Positions 1 to 7,166 of a stretch of DNA of 64,000 nucleotides are shown here, in pieces; the first letter of the stretch is position 1; the number at the start of each line of letters is the position of its first letter. This DNA comes from UBA11524 sp045591175. GTDB taxonomy: Bacteria > Bacillota > Clostridia > Christensenellales > Aristaeellaceae. The stretch lies in NCBI GenBank assembly GCA_045591175.1, contig JAZNSI010000005.1:1-64000 (forward strand), in the 5' to 3' direction. The notes under the pieces are model-generated. The model saw nothing but the letters and a program-made list of their open reading frames with translations, made no database searches and was not told the origin of the DNA. Both the position numbers and the translations under genes were made by a program.

Positions 1-156
1 CTTGTCGATGTCGGCGTAGTTCATCGCCTTCGCAGAGCCCTTCTGAGCCAGCGTCATGCAGATGGCGGCGGTCAGAGTGGTCTTGCCGTGGTCAACGTGA
101 CCGATGGTACCGATGTTAACATGGGGCTTTTTGCGCTCGTAGCGTTCCTTAGCCAT
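1..156 (-). CDS. tuf: Elongation factor Tu, N-terminal part (cut by window edge)
   Basis: EF-Tu is the GTPase that brings aminoacyl-tRNA to the ribosome. Only the first 52 residues are in the window. They begin MAKERYERKKPHVNIGTIGH and contain the G1 phosphate-binding loop GHVDHGKT at residues 19-26, which is diagnostic. The start is fixed by an AGGAGG Shine-Dalgarno about 8 bases upstream. It is the last gene of the str operon (L7Ae, rpsL, rpsG, fusA, tuf), 88 bases after fusA. That short spacer contains a GCGGG-ACG-CCCGC hairpin but no clear promoter, so tuf is probably co-transcribed with fusA. Confidence 0.97.
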   Translation of the reverse strand, partial: MAKERYERKKPHVNIGTIGHVDHGKTTLTAAICMTLAQKGSAKAMNYADIDK

Positions 157-244
157 GGGAAATTCCCTCCTAAATTCTCAATCGCGCTGCCGGGCGGGCG
201 TCCCGCGCCGGTCAGCTGCAAATGTTATAGTTATGTTGAAGCGA

Positions 245-2359
245 TTACTTCTTGGCGGTAGCGCGGGCGCCGATGACCTTGTCAGCGACGTTCTTCGGCA
301 CTTCCTCGTAGTGGTCGAACTGCATGGTGAACATGCCGCGGCCCTGCGTACGGGAACGCAGGTCGGTGGTGTAGCCGAACATCTCGGACAGGGGCACGAA
401 CGCGTGGATGATCTGATCCTGCGCACGGGCTTCCATGCCATCCACACGGCCACGACGGGAGGACACGTTGCCCATCACGTCGCCCATGTACTGCTCGGGC
501 ACGATGATCTCGACCTTCATCACAGGCTCCATCAGCACGGGGTTCGCCTTCTCCAGAGCGGCCTTGAAAGCCATGGAGCCAGCGATCTCGTAAGCGGTGG
601 CGGAGGAGTCGACGTCGTGGTAGGAGCCGTCAACGACAGCAGCCTTGAAGTCGACCAGCTCGAAGCCTTCGTAACCGGACTTGGCAGCACCCTGAATACC
701 GGTATCGATGGGAGCGATGAATTCCTTGGGAATCACGCCGCCGACGATGCGGGATTCGAAGCTGTAGCCCTCGCCGGGCTCGGTGGGCTCGATCTCGATC
801 CAGCAGTGGCCGTACTGACCGTGACCGCCGGTCTGACGGACGAAGCGGCCCTCGGCCTTGACAGCCTTGCGGATGGTGGCCTTGTAGGTAACCTGGGGCT
901 TACCAATGTTCGCCTCGACCTTGAACTCGCGCAGCAGACGATCAACGATGATGTCCAGGTGCAGCTCGCCCATGCCGGCGATGATGGTCTGGCCGGTTTC
1001 CTGGTTGGTGTAGGTCTTGAAGGTGGGATCCTCCTCAGCCAGACGCAGCAGAGCCATGGTCATCTTGTCCTGGCCGGCCTTGGTCTTGGGCTCGATGGCG
1101 ACCTCGATAACGGGATCGGGGAACACCATGGATTCGAGGATGATCTGGTTCTTCTCGTCACACAGGGTATCGCCGGTGGTGGTGTCCTTCAGACCCACAG
1201 CGCCGCCGATCTCGCCGGTGTAGACCATATCCACCTCTTCGCGGTGGTTGGCGTGCATCATCATGATGCGGCCCATACGCTCGCGCTTCTGCTTGGTGGA
1301 GTTCATGACATAGGAGCCAGCCGCCAGGGTGCCGGAGTACACGCGGAAGAAGGCCAGCTTGCCGACGAAGGGGTCGACCATGATCTTGAACGCCAGGGCG
1401 GAGAAGGGAGCGTCATCGGAAGGCTCGCGCTCCAGAACGACTTCCTCGTCGTCGGGATCGGTGCCCTTGATGGCCTCAACGTCCAGGGGGCTGGGCATGT
1501 AGTAGACCACGTTGTCCAGCAGGGGCTGCACGCCCTTGTTGCGGTAAGAGGTGCCGCAGCAAACGGGGTTCATGGTGCAGTTGATGGTGGCCTTGCGGAT
1601 GGCCGCACGGATCTCCTCGACGGTGATCTCCTCACCCTCGAAGAACTTCTCCATCAGCTCATCGTCGGTCTCGGCGACCTTCTCGACCATCTCGTCGTGG
1701 TACTGCTGCGCCAGCTCGAGCAGATCCTCGGGAATCTCTTCCTCGCGGACGTCCTTGCCCTCGTTGTCGTAGTAGACCTCGGCCTTCATGGTGACCAGGT
1801 CGATGATGCCGCGGAAGGTGTCTTCCTTGCCGATGGGCAGCTGGATCGGCACAGCGTTGGCGTGCAGGCGATCCTTCATCATGTCAACGACGCGGAAGAA
1901 GTCAGCGCCGGTGATGTCCATCTTGTTGACGTAGGCCATACGGGGGACCTTGTAGGTCTCGGCCTGCTTCCACACGGTCTCGGACTGGGGCTCAACGCCG
2001 CCCTTGGCGCAGAAGACGGACACAGCGCCGTCCAGCACGCGCAGGGAACGCTCGACCTCAACGGTGAAGTCCACGTGACCGGGGGTGTCAATGATGTTGA
2101 TGCGGTAGGTCTTATCGCGGTTATCGGGATCGGTGGGGTCGTGCCACACACAAGTGGTAGCCGCGGAAGTGATGGTGATGCCGCGCTCCTGCTCCTGGAC
2201 CATCCAGTCCATGGTAGCAGAGCCTTCGTGGGTCTCACCAATACGGTGGGTCTTACCAGTGTAGAACAGGATGCGCTCGGTGGTCGTGGTCTTACCGGCG
2301 TCGATATGAGCCATGATACCGATGTTGCGCAGCTGCTCAAGGGGATGACTGCGAGGCAT
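245..2359 (-). CDS. fusA: Elongation factor G
   Basis: This is the translocation GTPase EF-G, 704 residues, the usual family length. The GTPase domain carries AHIDAGKTT (residues 17-25), DTPGHVDF and NKMD. Domain IV contains the RQTGGHGQYGH segment, and the C-terminal domain V is complete. The ATG at 2359 was chosen over an in-frame start seven codons upstream because AAAGGAGC lies about 8 bases before it and because the protein then begins MPRSHPLEQLRNIGIMAHID, as EF-G proteins normally do. It sits between rpsG and tuf in the str operon. The 100-base spacer to rpsG holds two perfect hairpins, listed separately. Confidence 0.98.
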   Translation of the reverse strand: MPRSHPLEQLRNIGIMAHIDAGKTTTTERILFYTGKTHRIGETHEGSATMDWMVQEQERGITITSAATTCVWHDPTDPDNRDKTYRINIIDTPGHVDFTVEVERSLRVLDGAVSVFCAKGGVEPQSETVWKQAETYKVPRMAYVNKMDITGADFFRVVDMMKDRLHANAVPIQLPIGKEDTFRGIIDLVTMKAEVYYDNEGKDVREEEIPEDLLELAQQYHDEMVEKVAETDDELMEKFFEGEEITVEEIRAAIRKATINCTMNPVCCGTSYRNKGVQPLLDNVVYYMPSPLDVEAIKGTDPDDEEVVLEREPSDDAPFSALAFKIMVDPFVGKLAFFRVYSGTLAAGSYVMNSTKQKRERMGRIMMMHANHREEVDMVYTGEIGGAVGLKDTTTGDTLCDEKNQIILESMVFPDPVIEVAIEPKTKAGQDKMTMALLRLAEEDPTFKTYTNQETGQTIIAGMGELHLDIIVDRLLREFKVEANIGKPQVTYKATIRKAVKAEGRFVRQTGGHGQYGHCWIEIEPTEPGEGYSFESRIVGGVIPKEFIAPIDTGIQGAAKSGYEGFELVDFKAAVVDGSYHDVDSSATAYEIAGSMAFKAALEKANPVLMEPVMKVEIIVPEQYMGDVMGNVSSRRGRVDGMEARAQDQIIHAFVPLSEMFGYTTDLRSRTQGRGMFTMQFDHYEEVPKNVADKVIGARATAKK

Positions 2360-2395
2360 AAGTTTTGCTCCTTTCAGCAATAAGCTAAAGCATAC

Positions 2396-2438
2396 GGTGC
2401 GCTATGCGGCGCACCTGCCGTTGGTCGTCTGAAACGGC
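2396..2438 (-). other. Two hairpins in the rpsG-fusA spacer
   Basis: GGTGCGC/GCGCACC (2396-2415, 6-base loop) and GCCGTT/AACGGC (2417-2438, 10-base loop) are perfect stems separated by one base. Neither is followed by a T-tract in the direction of transcription, so they are not ordinary terminators. They may be processing or stability signals, but no function is shown. Confidence 0.6.
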
Positions 2439-2459
2439 ACGCGGGGTGTCGTTTGTATC

Positions 2460-2930
2460 TTACCAGCGGTAGTGAGCGAAAGCCTTGTTGGCCTCGGCCA
2501 TACGATGCATTTCTTCCTTACGCTTCACTGCGGCGCCAGTGTTGTTCATGGCGTCCAGCAGCTCGCCGGCAACGCGCTCGGCCATGGTCTTCTCGCCGCG
2601 CTTGCGGGAGAAGTCGACCAGCCAGCGCAGGGCCAGGGTCTGACGGCGCTCGGGACGGATCTCGATCGGGACCTGGTAGGTGGCGCCGCCCACACGACGG
2701 GCCTTAACCTCCAGAGAGGGAGCCACGTTGGCCAGAGCAGCGTTGAACACTTCCAGAGCGTCCTTACCGGTCTTTTCCTTCACCATCTCGAAGGCGTCAT
2801 AGCACACGTTCTGAGCGACGCCGCGCTTGCCGTCGAGCATGATCTGATTGATGAACTTGGTCACAACCGTGGTCCCGTATACGGGATCCGGCAGAACCTC
2901 GCGCTTGGGTACAAAACCGCGACGGGGCAT
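2460..2930 (-). CDS. rpsG: 30S ribosomal protein S7
   Basis: Ribosomal protein S7 nucleates assembly of the 30S head by binding 16S rRNA. The 156-residue product begins MPRRGFVPKREVLPDPVYG and ends NKAFAHYRW, full length for bacterial S7. The ATG at 2930 lies 8 bases after AGGAGG; a TTG two codons upstream is too close to the Shine-Dalgarno. It is separated from rpsL by an unusually long spacer of 354 bases. In many Bacillota these two genes are close together, so the spacer may hold processing signals. Confidence 0.98.
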   Translation of the reverse strand: MPRRGFVPKREVLPDPVYGTTVVTKFINQIMLDGKRGVAQNVCYDAFEMVKEKTGKDALEVFNAALANVAPSLEVKARRVGGATYQVPIEIRPERRQTLALRWLVDFSRKRGEKTMAERVAGELLDAMNNTGAAVKRKEEMHRMAEANKAFAHYRW

Positions 2931-3284
2931 AGTCAATACCTCCTGAAAATCGTCTGAATCTTGTCGTTTTGCAATCTGTCACGAAGCAAGGCACATGGCC
3001 CTGCGGTAACAGGTCGCACATGTGGATTGCGGGGGGACTTCGTCCCTGTTTTCTGAGGGCCTGGTCCCTCTTCAGCATCCCCGGTTGGGTGACCTCTCCT
3101 TTGCTGCGGCAAGTCAGCATCAAGCCGCATCGGCCCGGTCAGGCCGGTCAAACGCCATGCGCTGAGCAAACGCGCCGTCCTTCCGGTTCCAAGGGAAGGG
3201 GCTCGTCCGCGCGGCATGTGTCGCGTCAGTCAAAGGCTGCGAGGGATGCTCATGTAGGCTCTGTGGTTTCTTATTTGGAAGAAA
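2931..3284. other. 354-base spacer between rpsL and rpsG with no convincing gene
   Basis: No convincing gene or tRNA is seen on either strand. The stretch contains several short inverted repeats: GGGAC-TTC-GTCCC (3034-3046), GAGGG/CCCTC (3055-3070) and CCTTCC/GGAAGG (3179-3199). It would be transcribed as part of the str message. The open frames across it lack recognisable protein motifs and are best treated as chance frames in GC-rich DNA. Confidence 0.6.
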
Positions 3285-3659
3285 TCACTTCTTCGGGCGC
3301 TTGGCGCCGTACTTGGAACGAGCCTGCATACGCTTGGCCACACCGGCAGTATCCAGCGCGCCGCGGATGATGTGGTAACGGACGCCGGGCAGGTCGCGAA
3401 CGCGGCCGCCGCGGATCAGCACAACGCTATGCTCCTGCAGGTTGTGGCCGATACCGGGGATGTAGCAAGTACCTTCGATACCGTTGGTCAGACGGATACG
3501 GGCGATCTTACGCAGAGCAGAGTTGGGCTTCTTGGGCGTCGTGGTCTTGACGCTCAGGCAAACGCCGCGCTTCTGAGGGCAGCTCTGCAGAATGGGCGCG
3601 GTAGACTTGTTGATAGCCTTCTCGCGGCCCTTGCGAACCAGCTGATTGATCGTGGGCAT
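3285..3659 (-). CDS. rpsL: 30S ribosomal protein S12
   Basis: S12 sits at the decoding centre and affects fidelity. The 124-residue product begins MPTINQLVRKGREKA and contains TTTPKKPNSALRK, with the streptomycin-contact Lys43 unchanged. The second streptomycin-contact loop reads GGRVRDLPG, so residue 88 is Arg (codon CGC) where most bacteria have Lys. Asp89, the usual methylthiolation site, is kept. The start is supported by GGAGGTG upstream. It lies 85 bases after the L7Ae-like gene and ahead of rpsG in the str operon. Confidence 0.98.
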   Translation of the reverse strand: MPTINQLVRKGREKAINKSTAPILQSCPQKRGVCLSVKTTTPKKPNSALRKIARIRLTNGIEGTCYIPGIGHNLQEHSVVLIRGGRVRDLPGVRYHIIRGALDTAGVAKRMQARSKYGAKRPKK

Positions 3660-3744
3660 GAGAGCACCTCCAAATTTATATCCAAAAGATTCCGCAACCC
3701 TCGGAAACTATTTGGCATAGTAATGGGGAAACCTGTTGATGGGC

Positions 3745-3987
3745 TTACTTGCAGACGGCGGCAGCGGCACAGCCGATAGACAGCCCGCACACCTTGCCCA
3801 GCTCCTTGTTCGACTCCACCTTGTGGACCGGGACAGCCGCCTCCGCGCAGGCGCGGGTGACCTTCTGGTACAGGAAGGTGTCGATGTCACTGGCAACGTA
3901 CACGCAGGCAGCTTCCTTGTTGGCCAGCGCGCGAAGCACCGCCTTGGTACCGACCGCCTTCTTTGCGGCCGCCTTGAGATTCTCCAT
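3745..3987 (-). CDS. L7Ae-family ribosomal protein (YbxF/RplGB-like)
   Basis: This is a small L7Ae/L30e/S12e/Gadd45-family protein of 80 residues; the family binds kink-turn RNAs. The sequence ALANKEAACVYVASDID followed by VPVHKVESNKELGKVCG is typical of the YbxF group encoded at the head of the str operon in Bacillota. The ATG at 3987 is preceded by AAGGAGGT at 8 bases. A longer in-frame start at 4047 would put the ribosome-binding site inside the gene and adds only basic leader residues. It is the first gene after the promoter at 4093-4121. Confidence 0.9.
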   Translation of the reverse strand: MENLKAAAKKAVGTKAVLRALANKEAACVYVASDIDTFLYQKVTRACAEAAVPVHKVESNKELGKVCGLSIGCAAAAVCK

Positions 3988-4005
3988 CGCGTTGACCTCC
4001 TTCGG

Positions 4006-4021
4006 ACGGGCTTTCACCCGT
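4006..4021 (-). promoter_or_regulatory. GNRA-capped hairpin next to the L7Ae-gene Shine-Dalgarno
   Basis: On the minus strand ACGGGT-GAAA-GCCCGT folds into six pairs (one G-T) capped by a GNRA tetraloop, only a few bases before AAGGAGGT. Its position would allow an effect on translation initiation of the str operon. Autoregulation by the L7Ae product is speculation, since no clear kink-turn is seen. Confidence 0.4.
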
Positions 4022-4092
4022 TTACTGCTGCGTTTGCGGATTGGCACACCTCAAAAGGGCACACTTTCTCCGTGCAAGCGCTCAACTCGTTT

Positions 4093-4121
4093 AGTGTATC
4101 ATTTTTCGTCCCCGATGTCAA
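4093..4121 (-). promoter_or_regulatory. Sigma-A promoter of the str operon
   Basis: On the minus strand: TTGACA (4116-4121), 17-base spacer, TACACT (4093-4098), with TG one base before the -10. Transcription would start near 4086, leaving a leader of about 100 nt before the L7Ae-like gene. Confidence 0.85.
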
Positions 4122-4292
4122 CAGGTTTTCCAAGAATTTTTGTGCATTTATCGGACTTTTTTCAACTTTTTGCCCTTCCATATGAAAGGGCTTTCGTGTA
4201 CACAGATTGTAGCGTATCCATGTTTGCATATTTCTTTGTACTTTTTCGCTTTTTTCGAAATTTCCTCACTTTTGCTTCAAAGGAGGCCCGCC

Positions 4293-5216
4293 ATGCGCCG
4301 TCTTCGTCTCTTCCCGCTCCTGATGATGCTGTTGCTGCTGACCAGCTGCCGCACCCCTGCGCCAAAGGATTTCACCGTCGAAGTCCTCCCCTTACCTTCC
4401 GCCCAGCCGCCCGTCCTGAGCGTCCATATCGTCGGCGAAAACGCCGTCGTCCGCATGGACATCGAGACCTACGTTGCCGGTGTGGTGGCTGGTGAGATTC
4501 CGAATCTTTGGCCCCTCGAGGCCCTCAAGGCGCAGGCAATCCTCGCGCGGACCTTCGTGCTGAAGTTCATCACCGAAAAGGACAGCCGCTACCCCGGCGC
4601 GGATATCTCCACCGACATCGCCGAAGCCCAGGCCTACAACGCCGCCGCCATCAATGAGCGCATCCTGCGCGCGGTGCAGGAAACCGCCGGGCTCATCCTG
4701 TTGACGGAGAACGGCGAGCTTCCTTATACCTGGTTCCACAGCCATTCCGGCGGCATGACCGAAACCGCCGTCGACGGCATCGACTGGAACGGCCCTGAGC
4801 CCTCCTACACGAAGATCACCGCAGGCATGGAGGCTGACGCCGCCGCCTGGAGCAGTGAATTCTCCGCTGCGGATTTCATCGCCGCCTGCAAAAAGGCCGG
4901 GGCAAACGCGTCCAGCTGCAAGGCTGTCAAGGTCGGCCAAAAAGGAAAAAGCGGCCGCGCCGTCACCCTTGTGGTGGACGGTACGACCGTGAACGCAGCT
5001 CGGCTGCGCATTTCTTTGGGGAGCACAAAAATGCGTTCCACCCTGCTGACGGAGCTGTCCGCAGAGGACGGCGTCGTCCGCATGAGCGGCCGCGGATACG
5101 GCCACGGCGTGGGGCTGTCCCAGTGGGGCGCGTACGCCATGGCGCAGGCCGGAAAGTCCGCAGAAGAAATTTCCCTTCATTATTATTATGGGCTGCGGCT
5201 CGTTAAGGCGTGGTAA
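4293..5216 (+). CDS. spoIID: Stage II sporulation protein D (SpoIID/LytB family)
   Basis: SpoIID is a lytic transglycosylase that cuts denuded glycan strands during engulfment of the forespore. This 307-residue form has a basic, hydrophobic N-terminus ending in the lipobox LTSC, so Cys19 is probably lipidated. The SpoIID domain follows with VAGVVAGEIP; Glu68 matches the catalytic glutamate. Later segments WFHSHSGG and GRGYGHGVGLSQWGAYAMA are hallmark motifs. The start is the ATG behind AAAGGAGG; an upstream in-frame ATG gives an unrelated AT-rich leader. No sigma-A promoter is apparent, which fits a sporulation sigma factor, but no clear match to one was found. It is flanked by the divergent str promoter and a convergent terminator. 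Confidence 0.93.
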   Translation: MRRLRLFPLLMMLLLLTSCRTPAPKDFTVEVLPLPSAQPPVLSVHIVGENAVVRMDIETYVAGVVAGEIPNLWPLEALKAQAILARTFVLKFITEKDSRYPGADISTDIAEAQAYNAAAINERILRAVQETAGLILLTENGELPYTWFHSHSGGMTETAVDGIDWNGPEPSYTKITAGMEADAAAWSSEFSAADFIAACKKAGANASSCKAVKVGQKGKSGRAVTLVVDGTTVNAARLRISLGSTKMRSTLLTELSAEDGVVRMSGRGYGHGVGLSQWGAYAMAQAGKSAEEISLHYYYGLRLVKAW

Positions 5217-5217
5217 C

Positions 5218-5246
5218 GAAAAGGACAGAGCCCGAAGGCTCCGTCC
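5218..5246 (-). terminator. Terminator of the CPBP protease operon
   Basis: On the minus strand GGACGGAGCC-TTCG-GGCTCTGTCC forms 10 pairs with a UUCG loop, followed by TTTTCG. It starts a few bases after the CPBP stop codon and may also serve the convergent spoIID. Confidence 0.8.
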
Positions 5247-5252
5247 GCAATA

Positions 5253-6011
5253 TCAAATAAACAGGATCCAGATCAGCTTCGACACCACATGGCAGCCGCC
5301 GTGGGCGATCATGGCGTAACGCAAACCGAACTTGCGGTACAGCCAGCCGAAGGCCAGGCCGAACACGCCGTTGAGCAGCATGCAGCGCAGGACGATCACC
5401 GGCGTCAGGCCGAACATCATGTCATTCGCCGGCAGATGCCCCGCTGCGAACAGCAGCGCCGACGTAACATTCGCCGCCGCCAGTATCGCCGTGCTGACGC
5501 CGTCCCGCTTGCGCTCAAAGAGCAGATGCAGCACGAACGCCACCAGCGACATCATGAACAGCCGCAGCATGACCTCCTCGATCACCGCGCCGTAGGTGAC
5601 CGTCGCCAGCAGGAAGGGCACCGTCGGCTTGACCGCGTACACGTCCAGCAGCGCAGGCTCATATTTGCCGAAGATCAGCAGATCCGGCAGGATCAGCGCC
5701 AGACCGCCGATCACAGCGATGATGATCGCCGCCAGCAGGGGCTTCTTCGTGATGTGCCGCTCGTCCTTCCACAGACCAACCTTCTTGCCCAGCCAGATGC
5801 CCGCCGCGCCCAGGAACAGCCCGTAGCCCGCGCTCTGCACCGCCGTCACCAGGCCCAGCAGCGTGTCATTGAGGCCCTGTGCGTACAGCTCCTGCTTCAT
5901 TTCTTCCGGATAGCTGTCCAGCTGATACAGCCCAACCGTATAGCCGCCGATCAGGCCAACCACGGCGAAGAACAGCAACGTTTTCCAATAATTCTTGACG
6001 AATGCTTTCAT
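5253..6011 (-). CDS. CPBP-family (CAAX/Abi) intramembrane metalloprotease
   Basis: This 252-residue integral membrane protein has about seven hydrophobic segments and the CPBP signature: the EEVMLR motif (Glu145, Glu146, Arg150), a following AAGHLP with His192, and a C-terminal HGGCH pair. These residues form the glutamate/histidine active site of CAAX-prenyl-protease-like enzymes. In Gram-positive bacteria such proteins often act in bacteriocin maturation or self-immunity. The gene lies 21 bases after the sdpI-like gene on the same strand, so it probably forms an operon with the sdpR-sdpI pair. The actual substrate is unknown. Confidence 0.88.
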   Translation of the reverse strand: MKAFVKNYWKTLLFFAVVGLIGGYTVGLYQLDSYPEEMKQELYAQGLNDTLLGLVTAVQSAGYGLFLGAAGIWLGKKVGLWKDERHITKKPLLAAIIIAVIGGLALILPDLLIFGKYEPALLDVYAVKPTVPFLLATVTYGAVIEEVMLRLFMMSLVAFVLHLLFERKRDGVSTAILAAANVTSALLFAAGHLPANDMMFGLTPVIVLRCMLLNGVFGLAFGWLYRKFGLRYAMIAHGGCHVVSKLIWILFI

Positions 6012-6032
6012 TATATATACGCCTCCGCGGGA

Positions 6033-6677
6033 TTACTTGATCTTCCCCTTGAACAGCAGGTAGGAGTACACCGTCGGCGCAGCGATCATCACCACGAAGG
6101 CCGCCACCATCACCCACAGGAACGCGCCGCCGATCAGCCCGCAGAGCATGATCACCAGGCCGCACACCACCCAGATGGGGCCGGCAAAGCGATGGGTGCG
6201 GTTCCAGTTGGTCTCGTCCGCCAGCGTCCAGGGCAGCTTGATGCCCAGCGTGTAGCTATGCTTGCACTTGGGCAGCCAGTTGCCGATGATCACCATCAGC
6301 AGGCCGATCAGCAGCGGCATGATGATCTGCACGTTCATGTCCATGCCCAGGGCAGTGCAGTACACCAGCGCATTCAGCACAACCGAAAGCACAGGGATGA
6401 TCCACAGCACCAGGCTGAACACCTTGCCCTCCAGGTTCTCGGCCTTGGGATCCAGTTTAAGGCTGCCCAGGCAGCACAGCCACTGGAACGTCACCAGGAT
6501 CAGCGGCAGCCCGAACACGCCGAAAGCCTTGCTGCTCCAGCCATCCACCTCACCGGCAGCATTGAAATGGATCGGGAACTGCTCGGGCAGCTTGTTCCAC
6601 AGAATGACGCCCGCCAGCATGGGCAGCAGCGTGATGATCGTGGTGATGATGAGGGTCTTGCGGTATTTCTTGAACAT
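6033..6677 (-). CDS. sdpI: SdpI-family membrane protein (DUF1648 + SdpI)
   Basis: The 214-residue product has about six membrane helices. An N-terminal DUF1648-type segment includes the motif WNKLPEQFPIHFNAAGEVDG, and a C-terminal SdpI domain includes LPWTLADETNWNRTHRFAG. In Bacillus subtilis SdpI protects against the SdpC cannibalism toxin and titrates the repressor SdpR at the membrane. Here it follows an ArsR-family gene by 4 bases, its Shine-Dalgarno lying inside the end of that gene, which matches the sdpRI arrangement. No sdpABC toxin genes are in the window. The family is confident; the immunity role is inferred. Confidence 0.88.
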   Translation of the reverse strand: MFKKYRKTLIITTIITLLPMLAGVILWNKLPEQFPIHFNAAGEVDGWSSKAFGVFGLPLILVTFQWLCCLGSLKLDPKAENLEGKVFSLVLWIIPVLSVVLNALVYCTALGMDMNVQIIMPLLIGLLMVIIGNWLPKCKHSYTLGIKLPWTLADETNWNRTHRFAGPIWVVCGLVIMLCGLIGGAFLWVMVAAFVVMIAAPTVYSYLLFKGKIK

Positions 6678-6681
6678 AGTG

Positions 6682-6945
6682 TTACTCCCCTTTCAGATTG
6701 CTGACCCAGAACAGCACGTCCTCCAGCACGGAGGTGTTCAGGGTGTAGATGATGAATTTTCCGTCGCGCTGGTCGCGGATGAGGTCTGCGTCCTTGAGGA
6801 CGGACAGATGGCGGGATACCGCCGCCGCGGTGATATCGAACTTCTCGCTGATCTCGCCTGCGGATTTGCTGCCGCTTCGCAGCATTTGGAGGATCTCGCG
6901 GCGCGTGGGATCCGACAACGCCTTGAGGGTTTCCTGCAGTGACAT
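6682..6945 (-). CDS. sdpR: ArsR/SdpR-family winged-helix repressor
   Basis: This small DNA-binding repressor of 87 residues begins MSLQETLKALSDPTRREILQ. That is the classical ArsR-family helix, followed by AGEISEKFDITAAAVSRHLS as the helix-turn-helix (about residues 29-47) and a KFIIYTLN wing. There is no metal-binding cysteine motif, as expected for SdpR-like members. The ATG at 6945 is preceded by GCGAGG; a longer start would run into the leader hairpins. A palindrome at its own promoter (7092-7107) suggests autorepression. It forms an operon with the sdpI-like and CPBP genes. Confidence 0.88.
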   Translation of the reverse strand: MSLQETLKALSDPTRREILQMLRSGSKSAGEISEKFDITAAAVSRHLSVLKDADLIRDQRDGKFIIYTLNTSVLEDVLFWVSNLKGE

Positions 6946-6968
6946 ATACAATGCCTCGCTTTCTTTCG

Positions 6969-7073
6969 GCTGTCCCGCATTTCGAAGATGCGCGACAGCT
7001 TCGCTCGCCAACGCAAGCATTGGCCGTTGCTCGTCGGGCAAGCCCGACCTTTATGTCGGCTCCGGATGCCGAC
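6969..7073 (-). repeat. Hairpin-string element, copy C (leader of sdpR-like gene)
   Basis: Read on the minus strand it contains, in order, GTCGGC/GCCGAC (7055-7073), GTCGGGC-TT-GCCCGAC (7033-7048), CCAATGC-TT-GCGTTGG (7008-7023) and a 12-pair stem with one mismatch (6969-6999). The second and third hairpins and the linking bases match the elements before rpoB (8370-8456) and rpoC (12372-12457). It lies wholly within the transcribed leader between the promoter at 7112-7140 and the start codon at 6945. Confidence 0.8.
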
Positions 7074-7091
7074 CTCACTTACGTTTAACAT

Positions 7092-7107
7092 TTAACATAA
7101 GTGTTAA
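7092..7107. promoter_or_regulatory. Candidate SdpR operator
   Basis: TTAACA-TAAG-TGTTAA is a perfect 6-4-6 palindrome, with a further TTTAACA half-site just before it (7084-7090). It covers the predicted transcription start of the sdpR operon, the right place for a repressor of the ArsR type. Confidence 0.6.
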
Positions 7108-7111
7108 TTGA

Positions 7112-7140
7112 ATGATAGCAGAAAACCGGGCTGCTGTCAA
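7112..7140 (-). promoter_or_regulatory. Sigma-A promoter of the sdpR-sdpI-CPBP operon
   Basis: On the minus strand: TTGACA (7135-7140), 17-base spacer, TATCAT (7112-7117), with TG one base before the -10. The -35 box lies in the loop of the inverted repeat at 7121-7150. Confidence 0.85.
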
Positions 7141-7150
7141 CCCGGTTTTC
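7121..7150. repeat. 10-bp perfect inverted repeat spanning a promoter -35 box
   Basis: GAAAACCGGG (7121-7130) and CCCGGTTTTC (7141-7150) enclose a 10-base loop that contains the -35 box of the sdpR promoter. It lies just after the 3' end of the minus-strand gene at 7167-8069 and may act as its terminator, though the T-tract follows the stem only on the plus strand. Confidence 0.6.
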
Positions 7151-7166
7151 AAACTTTTTTGCAAAA

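Noticed and set aside
155..2383. Plus-strand open frame of 742 codons opposite fusA
   Set aside because: It lies exactly antisense to a well-identified gene, has a low-complexity Gly/Val/His/Asp/Leu-rich product and no family motif. Such frames arise from the codon bias of GC-rich genes.
2933..3217. Minus-strand frame of 94 codons in the rpsL-rpsG spacer as a gene
   Set aside because: No family similarity, no convincing Shine-Dalgarno, and an Arg/Pro/Gly-rich composition like other chance frames here.
4122..4292. Sporulation sigma-factor promoter before spoIID
   Set aside because: Several AT-rich stretches such as GCATATTT occur, but none has both boxes at the right spacing for sigma-E or sigma-G.
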